Assembly: GCA_037178975.1 (NCBI GenBank) | Contig: JASJZH010000006.1 | Location: 5,394,001 to 5,458,000 of the forward strand | Length of the DNA: 64,000 nucleotides | Reading direction: 5' to 3' | From: Oscheius tipulae | Lineage: Eukaryota > Nematoda > Chromadorea > Rhabditida > Rhabditidae | Shown here: positions 37,330 through 49,756 of the stretch, piece by piece | Position numbering within the stretch: the first letter of the stretch is position 1 | Layout of the letters: every line of letters starts with the position of its first letter | Notes under the pieces: generated by a model | What the model saw: only the letters and a program-made list of their open reading frames with translations | Told to the model about the DNA's origin: nothing | Database searches by the model: none | Translations under genes and position numbers: made by a program

Positions 37330-37359
37330 GTCTACCCCACATAGATGACAATGGCATCA

Positions 37360-38580
37360 CTTACTAGTGACGCGCGAAAGTTTAGAAGCTCTCTGGGGTC
37401 CTCTTTTTGACCGGGTGGGCCCAATCATGCCAAGAGCCTGGGACAAATTTAAATCCACCCACAATTTCATGGTCCGTCGCTTCGCACACCTGAGATGTCA
37501 TAATATGGCTTTGTCGAGGTTGAAAAGAGGCTACGGGACTTCCTTACAAGGATTGAGTGTCTTTTGTCTGCTCAAACTCCGGTGGAGCTATGACGAATCC
37601 TTTGACACAACTTTCAGTAATTTGGCAGTATAGCAATTATCCACACGAAGCAATTAAGACCCCTCAATTCTTGTAGCTTGCCGCCATAGAACAAAAGAGG
37701 GCATTGGACGAGGAGAGCTTAAGAGTTGAAACTCCATCACCAAACGTTTTGTTTTCAGACACGAGAAGCCACGTCCCTTACGCTTCGGCTGACAGCACGA
37801 TCGTACAAAATAAATCTATCTCGTCTTGTTAAATCATTGTGATAATAGACTCTATGGAAGCAAAACAAAGTTTTGTCATCACTGTACAAAACTGTTAGCA
37901 AAGGATGAGCAGGAAGATTACCTCATTCCACGTAGCAGATCAAATCTGACTTTGCATATTGAAGACGTTGTCAAGCTCTTTGTTGGAAAGTCAAAACAAC
38001 AAAGACTGCGCAAAGATTAAAATTCGTGCGTCAACAATGTTACTGGTCGCTACAGTACTTGTTGTTTACATGTATATACCATGAGGATATCTTGATATTT
38101 GGCTATAGCCAAACCAAATTGTTCTGAACAGTTGTTTATTGCTACATGTACACCGAAAACCTTCAGCTGATGCGAGGGTTCAAGTTTCATAGGACATGTT
38201 TGTTCACATTGTTATTTTGGCATCTTGAGGCCGGAAGTGTGTAGAAAATTGTAATCGAGGCCAAATGACTACTCAATTATGATGCTGCCAATTTTATCAA
38301 CTGTATCGTCTTTTTAGTTCCTCCAGCTGTTATGCAATTAGTACAGCGCTTCACTGGACCTCAAAGCAATCGGAGCGTCACTGTCTGTGTCAATGAACAA
38401 GTATTCTTTATATAACATATGTATTGTCTTAATTATTACGGGTATACAAAATTGTACTGAACAAACACGTACACGTAGGTGAAAGTTCTCATGGGAAAGG
38501 CGACACATTTGACGTCATGATTGCTCGTCAAAAAGGAACTTGGGGCTATGACACTAGAACATCTAATGGACAATAAATTA
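37360..38580 (+). other. Cluster of unassigned exon-like frames
   Basis: Several plus-strand segments look translated but cannot be joined with confidence. 37679-37831 reads LAAIEQKRALDEESLRVE and continues to NKSISSC. 37844-38020 reads YGSKTKFCHHCTKLLAKDEQ and ends at a stop. 38321-38398 reads VPPAVMQLVQRFTGPQ and ends at a GTATTC donor. 38480-38576 reads GKGDTFDVMIARQKGTWGYD and ends at a stop. Phases conflict at two joins. This may be a real multi-exon gene with small exons that I have mis-assembled, or a recently broken one. Confidence 0.3.
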
Positions 38581-38589
38581 AAAGCTCAA

Positions 38590-41500
38590 TTATTTGCGAA
38601 CTGGATGATGATCGTGATGGCCGCCATCTGACTCCGTCACATGATCTGCTCCAGCTGAGAATTTAATGTTCCTAATATTCGAAAGACATACTTTTTGGCT
38701 GAATAATAGCATGACCGTGCTCGTCGTGTGTTTCGTCAGGATGACCGGCATCGTTGTGCGCTGTGTGAGATCCCACTTCCACAATCTGTATCGCAGCGTT
38801 ATCTCTTTTGGCATGTTTTTTACCTCATGATGGGCTTCTTCGTGACTGTGAGAGCCACCCAGGATGTGAGGAGATAGAATCTCGACCAGCATCTTTTCTT
38901 CAGACGCAATACGTGGAGATAAAATGTGTGGAGACAAAACAACAACTCCTAACGTCTCTCCAGACATGACGTGTGGAGATAGAAACTCTAGATAATGGGT
39001 AAATTAAACTATTTCACTCAGTTACTTGGACTGAGTACGAAGATAACAAGAGCTTCCGGGGAGAGAATTTTTGGCTCAAGGAAATGGGGAGTTAGAACCT
39101 CAGCTATCTGAATACATTTTTCTATTTGAAGCACAAGTTTAACGTACGAAAGCTTCCGGAATAAGGACCCAAGCTTGCAAGGCTCTCGGAGACAGCACTT
39201 CGGCCCTGAAAGCTCCAGGACTGAGGATTCGTGCCACCAACGCCGATGGAGAGAGAACTGTGGCAATGAAGGCTCTCGGAGACAATGTGTGTACCTGAAA
39301 GATAACTTCTTCAGGCCTGTTGTGTTCATACTGTGAGAGCTTCCGGATTGATGATCTCCCCGACGAACGCTCTTGGGGACAAAGTTACAATCTCTAAAGC
39401 TGAACCCTGGTTGATGAAGTTCGTAAAAGCTATCGGCTGCAACGTGAGCCATTCAACACCGGAGTGAGGCTCTCCTTCGGCACCATGACCTGCCTGTCTC
39501 TTCCGACGTCCTGAACTGATAACTTAGTCTTGCAGTTAGAAGGATCTAACCAGCCCAGAAGGGCCAATCCTTTCTTCCATGTTGAGCAATATGCCTGATC
39601 TGTTTTTCCACCCATTTGTCTTTTTCTTCTTTTGTCATAGCACCCAAAGCAGTCGTATTCATTCCTTGGCTGTTAGTAACTGAGCCTCATTTTACTCAAA
39701 ACATTGGAAAACTCACATTTCTTATTGGAATACATGAGATCCATTTGTTCTTTGGTGAGATAGGCGTAACCGTATCGGTCAAAATCATCATTCTGTTCGT
39801 CACTGAAGGAGCGTTTGGCTCTGCAAGAATATTATAATCTGGTATGAATGTTTCAGTACCTTATCCAGTTGTGATCGTGCTTGCTCAGGTCTTGCATTAG
39901 AGGGTAGTGTACGTTATTCAGATCAGCCATTACACTTTTCATTGAACCCAGTGCTTTGTCTAATGCTTCAGAGCCTCCACTCAGCTCCAAGATCATTTCA
40001 AGCATATTTTGTTGATATCGTTTGTCGGAAGTGACAATCTGGAAAAAACAACCATGTATGCATTAATCTTCCTCATGTTTATATGCAAGTGACCAGTTGA
40101 CAACCCCCGCGTTTTTGCTCCATTCGGCCGGCTTGGACAAACCGGTTGTTGATTTTACGCACCCTTTCACTCAGCAGATCAACCTGGACACAATGTTTCG
40201 ATACATTTTGACCTCAGTTGAAAGTTAACAAATAACCTACATCCAGCATATCCGGGACAGAGAAGAACCCATCGTCTTGGAAAGAGAATACAGTAGGAGA
40301 CAGAAGACGGTTCTTTGTTTTCTTGTCTGGCAAGATGGAGAAAAGACGGGGAGACATTATGGATAGTTTTCCGTTGGCGAAGCTTGGATCATGCTGATGT
40401 TTTGCCTGAAACCTCTCTTAAGTAACCAAAAAGTTTGGTACCGCGAAAGCATTTACTTGTTCCAAAACCTCTGCCAAGATATCGCTTGCATCCTTCTCGA
40501 CCTGAGGATCCTCGCTCTGTATGCCGAACTTCTTCATAAGTCCTTTGTTCTCGTCGTTGATTAGCTTGAAATAGGCTTTGACAACGTCTGCTTTGTCGAC
40601 GTACTCCTTGATTTGTTTGAGTTTCTCAATGTTTGAGAATTCAGCAGAACTTCCACCCAGAAAGCATCATAGTTCAGACATATAGACTTACTTACCAACA
40701 AAGTTTTTAAGATAAGTCAAAGCCAATTTGGAGTAGTCTAAGGCTGGCTTGGTTCCGACTATTGGAACAATTGGATCGGGTTGAACTTTTCTCTTCTGTC
40801 TTCGATTTCTTGTTTGAACTCGCTCCATGCCGAGAATGTTTCTTTCTAACTGCTCTTCAATTCGCTTCGTGGCCACCTAAATTTTTGCTATACTACTAAA
40901 TAAACAAACATACTCCTGCGGCACGTACTCTGCTCCTCTTTTTCTTCTCTCGTTCTTCTTTCAGGAACAGATCCCAAGCTTCCTCAATTACATCTCGTTT
41001 CACTCTTCTCACCCGGCTTTGAGCTCTGATCGGATTCTTGACCCATCCGTAGCCACTTTTATAGTAGAGTCCTTTTCTTGATTTCAAATACTGACGCTCT
41101 TGCTGTTTAGTGTTGTACCCAGGCTTGGGTTCCGTTTGAGAAGTATTGTAGCTAACTGGCGAAGGCAGAATAACTGCGCTTGCTGCCTTTTTGATCGAGA
41201 TATTGACGACCGGCTTTTTCTTGGTTTCAATTTCAACATTTTCCTTCTGCTGATAGTCTCTAGCATCAAAGACTTTCACAGCGCATTTTGCCAATTCCAC
41301 AGTCGATTTAGCATTCTTCTCGCACTGTTGATAAACGTGGTTTTCAATCCACGACGTATCCTCTAATGCTGCTCGAGCCTTCATCTAATAATGTCTACTG
41401 TATAATGTTACAAGCCGATCTCACTTTTATCAAGCCTCGTACAGTTCCAAGATACCATAACTGTCGTAGCTTTTCTTTGTCCAAGTTGTAGTAAACTGAC

Positions 41501-41636
41501 TTCCCCTGTGGTTGGGTAGAATCAGCTTGAAATTCTGCTGCTGCCATATTCAATACTGAAACATATTTTTATAAAAGGTGAAAATTTACAAGTGGCAGTT
41601 GACAGAATAGTTAACACAAGATTCGTGGCTGCCATC
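38590..41636 (-). CDS. MLT-10-like moulting-cycle family secreted protein
   Basis: Minus-strand start ATG 41636 gives a signal peptide ([17 protein letters not shown]). A basic, Lys/Arg-rich N-terminal half follows, with [16 protein letters not shown]. The family core comes next: [35 protein letters not shown] and [19 protein letters not shown], then a Tyr-rich block with [14 protein letters not shown]. The C-terminal third is a run of about fifteen LSPxxL/F units ([20 protein letters not shown] and so on), typical of the nematode Moulting_cycle family to which C. elegans MLT-10 belongs. The tail is His-rich, ending [12 protein letters not shown], and may bind metal. In C. elegans MLT-10 is secreted by hypodermis and needed to complete moulting. 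Splices were followed in phase throughout; family confidence is high. Confidence 0.88.
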
Positions 41637-43588
41637 CATCCATGAGGTTGATTACCGGCCCTGAAAAAGTTCTTTTAGCTAGTGAAAGTCTGCCAATTTT
41701 TTTCACCAGGCGGAGCTTACTAATGGTCATAGCTGGCGAAAGTCGTGTTCTTGTAACGCTTTGAAATGTGCACCTGTCATGATGAGCTCGGCGGCAGATG
41801 GTAGCGGGATGAAGGGAACGCGAGTGAACAGCCGACTGGCAGGGCTAATTGCTGTCCAGTTACCGGTCAGTTTGGGTCAAACGTGATACTTGTTTCAACC
41901 ACGAAAATTCGCTCTCAGGCATTGCGAAACTGGTTAAGTCGAGACTAAGTATATGTGATATATTGTTTAGTGAAAGCTAAGTCTTAGAGCCTACATGCGA
42001 TGTTTTTGCATTCAAATTGGCCAAAGTATTGCGCTTCTGCTAAAAAGACTTTTAGAAAACTGTGCAAACAGATCTAATAATAGCTTAGAATACAGATTCT
42101 ATTCATGGCCTCTTTGTTTTCAAGTAAAAATGACGTACTACAATGCATGTTAGTGATTGGTAATAAGGTATAAGAATGCAGCTAGATTGCGCAGTCTGTG
42201 AATGTGAAAGTTAAGCTCGCTTCATCGACAAGAAACCATTTGCCCAGTAGAAAAAAGTTTCGGGTCCGTGGCGAGCGCGGTGAATGGAAGCGTGAAATCA
42301 AAAATGCGCTTCTATCGGCAGTCTGTCAGCCTTTATATGGAAGAGCAGCCTGTATCATAACGCTGGAAGCGAGGAGAATCCCGGATATCCGTTCCTTCCT
42401 CACAATGAGATTATTGCGCAAGTCGCGATAAACCGCGTATCTCAACAGTCGAGGTGCATCAGAGGACGGAATGTGGAGGCGATTGGCCCCGTTTAAGAAG
42501 AAAACTCTGATGTACGTGATGCACCATTGGATCTTTGGTAGGGCAGCTGAGGAGGAGCACGTGGACGGGATTACAGTTCAAAATTTCGGTCACCCGTCAA
42601 AATCTTTCGTTGCATTTGCATAAGGCGCCTCTGGAATACCTCTGCATGGATTAGAGCTATTCAAGATCTATCGCCGATGTCTGGTGTTATTTGCCGTAAT
42701 GTTTACTCTAATTAATCCCAGGGTGGAAAACGCAAGCAACTAAGTTCGACAAATACTTGGGCACTAATATTCTGGACATTTAAACCAGGGGTCAGAAATT
42801 ATTTGACTATGTCCTCGGAAAATTCGAGTAAGTGAATAGGACTGAGATGTACAGCTTTAAGTGGAAGAACTTTAAAGTAATCAGGTAAACAAAAACGATT
42901 AGGATTTGCTAAACGAATCAAAGCACCAAAAGGCTTCATTATCCTAACTCACTTATAGACTATGGACTCGAGGAGCAGGGGGAAGCTAGGCAGAGTTTCC
43001 GTTGGGGATTGTTTTCAAACGACTGGATATGATACGCGCTTGCCTCTGCCCTCATCATTAGATGACCGGTTTGCTGCCAGAGGGCACGAGTAGACGAGAC
43101 TATTTGATGTGACAGTTATTGGAGTCTAGTTTATTGAAAGCCATTCTCATAACTCTCCACAAAACTGGCAGAAAGACGTTGCTAGTAACTCACATTGGAT
43201 AGATTCTGCAGTGGACGTCTGGACTAGGTCACTGTCTGGTCAGTGCAAACATGCACTGAAAAGTTTCTCAGTGCCGCCACTGGCTAAATAGGAGTTACGA
43301 CCAGAAAGATTCGTCTCTTTACGGTCGTACACAAAGGTGCTAAAGTCTGGATCTCTCTCTTGTATTATTTGCTATCCGTGTTCGGTTCATAGATTTGATT
43401 GTATGAGCGCTCTTTTGCCTTTCCGGGTTCCCGATGACGTGAACTTGGTTGTATGTACTAAACAAAATAAATCTTTATTTCCTTATGACAAAAACAAAAA
43501 TGTTGAAGCTCGGTTTGTTTATCGTTAATTGTCTTTCTCTTCTTCGATATCTCCCTGGTTCTTGTTTCTGCAAAATGTTTCAAGTACC
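41637..43588. other. Intergenic upstream of the MLT-10-like gene
   Basis: About 2 kb with no supported gene. It holds the promoter of the MLT-10-like gene and the 3' flank of bestrophin. A 77-codon frame at 42198-42431 (+) is basic but has no splice partners or recognised similarity. Confidence 0.45.
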
Positions 43589-45160
43589 CTACTTAAGACA
43601 CGTGTCAAACCTCTTGGCGTCCATGGCTCTCACTAAGAGGCCGAATCGTTGGCGCTGACCCTTCTTCTCATCCATGAGCTTCTCAGTTTCTCTGAAATCC
43701 TCGTGGGTAATGAGCTTCATTTCATTCTCTGGTATCGTGAAGGAGGCCAAGTGTGACTTTGGGATGATGTCCTGAATTAAACATTTTCCACCCTCGTGAT
43801 TCGAATCACCTGAATCTTGAACGATGCGCGGGTGTGAGGGATCGTCGGGTACATTTCGTGGCCAATTGAGGGGCACTGGTCAGCAAGCTCGGTTGCCATC
43901 ATATGCGCGATGGCAGTGTTACGATCAAGAACGTAATTGAGCTCTGAACACTCATTCTTAGATTTTAACTCTGATGAGCTTACCGAAATCATCATCATCT
44001 TCTCCGAAGGGATTCATCAAGTACTGTCCAACTTTCAACCATCCGAGGTAGAAGAGCATTTGGAATGTTGTGAAGATGGGGAACAAAATAGTAATTTCCT
44101 GAAAAATCATCTCTCTAGAAAATCACGCGATGGTGTACTTTTTCCATTGACTTTTGGTCGAGCTTGGGCTGTCTTCCTATGAGACAAATGAAGAAGTATC
44201 CGTAAGTGGCGATGGCAACTACTTGAGTATAAACCAGAGGAATCTTGACCCAGTCGTAGACAAAAAGCATGGCAAAACCATCACGGTAGCTGTAGACCTG
44301 GAACCGTGGCAGTTAAAAAGAATAGCGTTCTGCTTGGCGAAAACATTAACGAACGAGACCGCAAACCTATTGTTGACGGCACGTACCTGTTTAAGGAGCA
44401 TATCCATTTGGATGGAATCGATGACCTTGTTTTGATACTGTTTCTTGATCAGGTTGATGATCCAGATGATCGGAACAAACCTTAAGGCGCATGATTGTTT
44501 ACGAATACTGATGAAAAGCTACCATTTTCCTTGAGGAGCATCGAGGTTCATGTACATATCATACTCTTCCTCGGTCATAAGCTTTGCCTCGACCATGTGT
44601 CTGACCTTAGGGAAACGTTTCAGAGTACGAACGGAGATTCCGGACCAGGCAATGGCAGCCTGAAGTCGTTAAAACTCTAATGCAAGGAAGTATCAGTTAA
44701 CCTGCAAGCTGGACCAGCGAGCAATAGCCTGACGGACAGCAAGGTTTTCGGGGCCGGGGAGACAAGCCGAGACCATCATCATCATCTTGTCGGGCCATGA
44801 AATCCAGTTAAACTGCTCCCACCTAAAACTCTTTCAGAGCTAAAACAAAGTTGTGTACCATCTGGCAACAATCACAGATACGAAGAAACCGAGCAAGAAT
44901 GAGAGAGGAATGTATTGAGATCCGATTTCGCACCAGTTGATCCATCCTGTGAAGTATTCCTTCTGCTGCTCATCCAATACGTACCACTGAAGCAGTTTAT
45001 ATTATTTTTTTGTTTTTTTTTTGAAAATTGATACCTGAACAGCAAGGACCACGTAGTAGGCAGCGTAGAAGGCGATCATATCTTTCAACACGGCTTTCCA
45101 TAGCGATCCACGCCATCTCAGCATCAACGAGGAAAACTCCTCGTCGTACGAGATCGTCAT
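43589..45160 (-). CDS. Bestrophin chloride channel
   Basis: A pentameric calcium-activated anion channel. ATG 45160 lies 11 nt after a TTGTTGTAG acceptor and gives [19 protein letters not shown], the invariant bestrophin N-terminus. Family blocks follow in order: [49 protein letters not shown], and the neck and membrane segments [16 protein letters not shown] and [15 protein letters not shown]. The calcium clasp is [19 protein letters not shown]. After it the C-terminal tail is short, giving about 400 residues, usual for nematode bestrophins of which many paralogues exist. Eight or more exons have introns of about 40 nt. The gene 287 nt upstream is on the same strand and may be co-transcribed. 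Confidence 0.95.
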
Positions 45161-45446
45161 TTCGACCCTCCCTACAACAATATACTTCAGAAAATAAGGT
45201 GGCTGCTTTGAAGAGGTAGCAATGCCAAAACAGAGTTTATTTCGTACTTTGATTAAAAGTGGTTCACACAACGATTCCTCCTGTCGGAATGTGTTTTCTC
45301 CGCTCACGGAACTAGTTTGTTAAGAACTGAGTCAGAAAGCCAATGATTTGCTTTACACAATCAAAGACTCTCAAACAGTTGCAAAGAAAAAAGAGAAGGA
45401 AAAGCTGATTTCACAGAATGGAAGTTGGAAAAGGAAACGAGCGCGA

Positions 45447-46289
45447 TCAGTCCGACATTACAATGATAGGCAATTGTAAGAATAGAATTGTAAACATGTC
45501 GCTTGATTTATCGATCAGTTTCTCAGATACGCTGTTGAATCCACAATAAAAGATCGGCTCCATATACAAAGGAATGATTTTTGAAAGTTCAAAATAATCT
45601 GCCACGAGGGTCTCATTCTCGAAGGCCACGATGGCGTATTCTCTTTGAGGAACTGGTTTTTGACTTTGTTCAAGGTGTCTTATTGCGATTTTCAGATTTG
45701 CCTGAGGTCGAGGAGGGCATTTGCGTTATACTCTCAGTGCACTTGCATACTGAGCAGCAAAAACGTTGAACTGAAAACGTAACGGATATTGGGGTGGGAT
45801 CCACTGAAAGATTATCTCGACAATGTTTAGCAAGCAAGGTTTTTCGAACATTCTCACGGTTTGCCATAGTACAAACTGACCTCTAGAACTTTCCCTAAAT
45901 AGGGAATGAAAATTGTCATAAGTTGACGAGAAAGGCTTTCATTTCTCTATTCACCCTCTTTACAATCATCGAGGTGTGGCAGCTACGTAGCCGCCAAAAA
46001 GGAAACACTCGTTTACCAAACTTTGAGTGTTTTCGCTCGAAGTTTGGTATAACGTAGATTTCAAATGTCTCATTGGAAGATAAGTGAAAACTGCTAATAA
46101 GTTGTGCAGGACGAGGATCAGAATCGAAGATCACACTGACAAGAAATTGGAAAGAGAGAAGAAGTCGACCGACGGCCTTCAAGATTGATACGAATATGGG
46201 TAGGAATTGATGGGAAAGAACGTTAGATGGTAAAACAAGAAGCTGACAGAAAGATTGAAATAGGTAACTGGACGACTTGTTCTACGCAT
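45447..46289 (-). CDS. Unidentified protein with hydrophobic N-terminus
   Basis: Four exons can be followed from the stop at 45447 back to about 46230. The reading begins with a hydrophobic region (FVSILKAVGRLLLSFQFLVS), then SDPRPAQLISSFHLSSNETF with an N-glycosylation site, WIPPQYPLRFQFNVFAAQYA, and KIAIRHLEQSQKPVPQREYA. It ends FILFLQ-like hydrophobic residues and IVMSD. One intron (about 45685-45714) is only 30 nt. The start is unsettled: the first in-frame ATG (46289) requires a 26-nt intron, shorter than any other here. No family is recognised. It could be a secreted or membrane-anchored protein. Bestrophin begins 287 nt downstream, so the two may share a transcript. Confidence 0.5.
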
Positions 46290-46788
46290 TGATGCAATTT
46301 CCCTTGATCATGTGGTGAAGAACTGTTTGTACGATGGCAATCGCCAGAGAAAAGTGGCCATTTAGGCGTTGATGCCCTTGCCGCGTACGCGCAAGGCATA
46401 ACCTGCAGAAGCTGAAAGCTCGAGGACTTGAGGAGTGGTAATCAGAGACCGCTTGGAACAGTAGTAACGATGTAGATCGGGCAAATAATGTTTGGGTAAA
46501 ACGTTGGCCTTGGCGGCCAATTGCGGACAGATAAGACGATCGGAGGGAGGCGCACTTCGGAGAATTCAGACATGCCCGATGTGGTCACAGTTCTCGTAAC
46601 AGACTATTGAACTGTGGCTAACTCCTCAATCATAACAGACCAAAATGAGGTGTGTTCCGATGCATCTGCTTCTCGATGCATAGCAGCATGTTCGTGATGG
46701 ATTTTGCCACATAGGGTGGAAAAAATTGAAAACACTCACGATGCAATACGGAAGCACATTTATTGAAACAAAGTTAAAATTGTAAGAC

Positions 46789-49136
46789 TTAAATATGGGA
46801 ATGCGTGTTCAGCAGAATCTTTCCCAGTTCATCAAAAGCCCATTTCAAGTTTTCACCGTAAGCATCGATGTTACTCTTGGAATCGCGGAAGTCAGTCGTG
46901 ACCAGAACGATACTAAAACAGGAGAAGTTTTGTTTACATTTTACCCCTGCCTGCTCTTTCCAATTCGATAGAAAGTGCCGTAGCCATCAGGACGCATTGC
47001 ACAAACGTATCCATATCCTCCAATCTCATTGTCCGTCATGTATCCTGTAAAGCTGTAACAAGGAAGTGGCGTTGTTCTTCTGATTCACTGACCTTGTCGA
47101 GAGTAAAAAGTTTCCTCCTCCGCCAGTCAACTTCCAAACCTCATCTTCCATGAACTCGGGCACTTTCTGTTTTGGAGAGCAGCCCTTGTTGAACTCTTCG
47201 AGCGTTAGGCGCAGCCCAAGCAAGTGACGATCAATGCCTTTACCCTCCATGGCCATGGCCATAAAATCATTGTGCGCATCGTAAGCAGCTTTGAAGAGTT
47301 TAAGTAGTTCGGTTTCCTTAACACTGAATTTTACAACACTTGACGAAAATGATTTTACTGCAGCGCCGCTCATTACTGCCCGTCCAAAAGCCACCATCTC
47401 TTGGGTACAGCCGCGAATTGTCTCTGTTCTCCCGTGGTAAAATTTACGTGTTGACGCGGTCTCGTAAATCGGAGCGAATCTAAAAGTGCTTTTTGGCTGA
47501 GCTGTAGGAACAAAGTACCGGCCATGGGTTTTCAAAAATGATAGTTGCATTGCAATTTGTACAACAGTATCGATGTAGATTTTTGTCTTGCGCATTGCAT
47601 CGTTGCCGAAACCATTGTAGCGAACAACTCGAACACGGTGAGAGTCTTTCTGAACAGTGCAACCTGTGACAAGTACTCCATCAACTAACCAATTTTCTGA
47701 AGTCGTCTTCCGCCTCGGAGATAGCACTGATAAGCTCTTTTGACAAATCGAACTGTATTTCTTTAGGGTGTGATGTGGTCCAAGGTTCCTAAATTGAAAT
47801 CATTGGATCAACTTTTTCCTATTGTCATACCAATGGCGTCCACACTGTTTTCCGAATTCTGGTAGCGGCATCATCTCCCACATGGAGGATTGCGATCGCG
47901 TCCACATTGCTGTGCTGAAATAATTTCCAATTTTGGTTTTATTGTCCCGACGTACGTCTCCTTGGACCGCAGTTTGGCCATCAGCAAAAACAACAATGTT
48001 CAGGCACTTATCTTGCCAGTAATAACGTTCGCTTCCAGTCATGGCTGCCACCTGCATGCCTTCTTCGGTTGGGTATGTCTCATCGGCCAGAGTCACACAA
48101 AGTATGGCTTCTTCCACATCCTTCAGTGACTCGGCACAAACTTTGCTCTTCGCCAGCAAGCTACGATTCTAAAAAAGCTCGCAAATAACGCGGTGAACTT
48201 TGTCGAACAACTTTTGCCCATTTATCTCTGTGAGACGTTGTAAGCGAAACCACGCAGTGTTTGGCAGTACGAGAGACTTTCAGGATGTAGGTGAAAACCT
48301 GAAAAAAAGGTTGAATACTGTCTTTAACTTTGCACATGATGCAGTTGATCCGGTAAAATGACTTCGCCGTTCTTGACCATCTCTACTTTCCACAACTGTC
48401 CTCTGCAGATCACAACAATGTGGGATGGACATGAGCCTTCCGCTGCTGAACCAATGTCGGTTTTAGAATTAGTACTGATCTTGCCTGTCTTGAAATATCG
48501 GGACATTATATCCTTGGGAAGAGCTGGAATGCGAGTCGAGTTAAAAAGAACATAGTACTGGTGCATATCCCATGTTACACCACGACTTTTAGTGATTGGA
48601 ACTTTCTCACTAAATGGCATTACTGTTATCATCGAAGAATTTTACAGTCTGACTCGCTCCCAGAACTTTGTCCACCAGTAAACAATATCAGCAGCACGAG
48701 AGACTTGCGAGCCGGAAAGAGCAGGGTATCGCGAGTTTACCTGAAAAAAGTACATGCGAGTAAGGAACGCAACCAACCGCAGCTAAATTGGTGTAGGGAG
48801 CCAATGGCTCACGGATGGTCGTGTAGGCGTCGTACCACCAGTCTTCCAGCTGAACGCCTAGTTTGGACGTTTACAATTCCCTACCCAGTTTCTTTTTTCA
48901 ATCGCACGGTTTTCTAAAGCCCTTTGTAAGTTGGTAGCCAGAACTGAAGTCCTGAATTCTTCTACTGACTTCTTTGTCTTAACAAACTGTTCATCAGTTG
49001 CCAACGCCCTGGCTGGAAATACGTGTTGTCAATGTTATTGAGAACAATTACCGCATTTGAGATATTTGTCCAAAGTTTCATCAAGAGTCGGTACCGGCAA
49101 CGAAGGAAGATTTGCTTGATTGGAAAACGTGGACAT
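46789..49136 (-). CDS. Carnitine O-acyltransferase (CRAT/CROT type)
   Basis: Moves acyl groups between CoA and carnitine in peroxisomes or mitochondria. ATG 49136 gives MSTFSNQANLPSLPVPTLDE, the compact N-terminus of soluble members without CPT1-like membrane helices. Later blocks include TKSRGVTWDMHQYYVLFNST, CRGQLWKVEM and the catalytic-His region GDHSNVDAIAILHVGD (His immediately after a phase-0 intron). Next are the carnitine-binding FYHGRTETIRGCTQEMVAFG and AMEGKGIDRHLLGLRL, then the C-terminal LLSTSFTGYM and DGYGTFYRIG. About 620 residues are encoded in many exons. AATAAA on this strand lies near 46760. The two typical E-H residues before the catalytic site read D-H here. Organelle targeting is not decided: no AKL-type end is present (terminus THSHI). 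Confidence 0.92.
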
Positions 49137-49756
49137 TTGATCTGGAACGGCGAAACTGATCTTGACCGGGGAGGAACGGAGGTATAATTGCAGGCAATCG
49201 GATGCAGAAGCGAGCAAATACCGATTGTTAATAAAGAACAATGAGGCTACTTTTCTAAATAGGTTGGAATGCCGCAATCAGGTACAAAGGTCGTCTACGA
49301 TGTTCCGTAATTTGCTGCACGTGTTTTCGTATTATTTTGATGAGGAAGAAAAAAGGAGAGCGCATGTACTTGCAAGCATGCTTTCAAGCATTCCGATAAG
49401 AGAAACTGAGAGTACAAAGTATGCGGGTTTTTGTTCTTATCGGAGGCCACACTATGACAGAGCAAAAACACTTTGATTTGTCTACTCAGTTCAAGTGAAA
49501 TGAGTCCAGCAAGAACAGTGTTTTAAACTTTGAAAAATATCAATGTCTGTTGATAAATAGTCCTATTATATATTGATATATATTTTTCACCAATTTTTAT
49601 ATAGGACATTTGTCAAATCACAATGTAACGACACATAGCAGGTACCATCCAATACAGAGCAAATCGGCGAGATCAATAAAGGCTGAATCAAACGTAGAAG
49701 TATGATATTAATTGCGACTAGGATACCGAGAGAGGTGAAAGACACGTTTAGAGTCG

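Noticed and set aside
43805-43820. Palindrome GTGATTCGAATCAC in a bestrophin intron, resembling a tRNA T-loop
   Set aside because: No acceptor, D or anticodon arms around it; short palindrome only.
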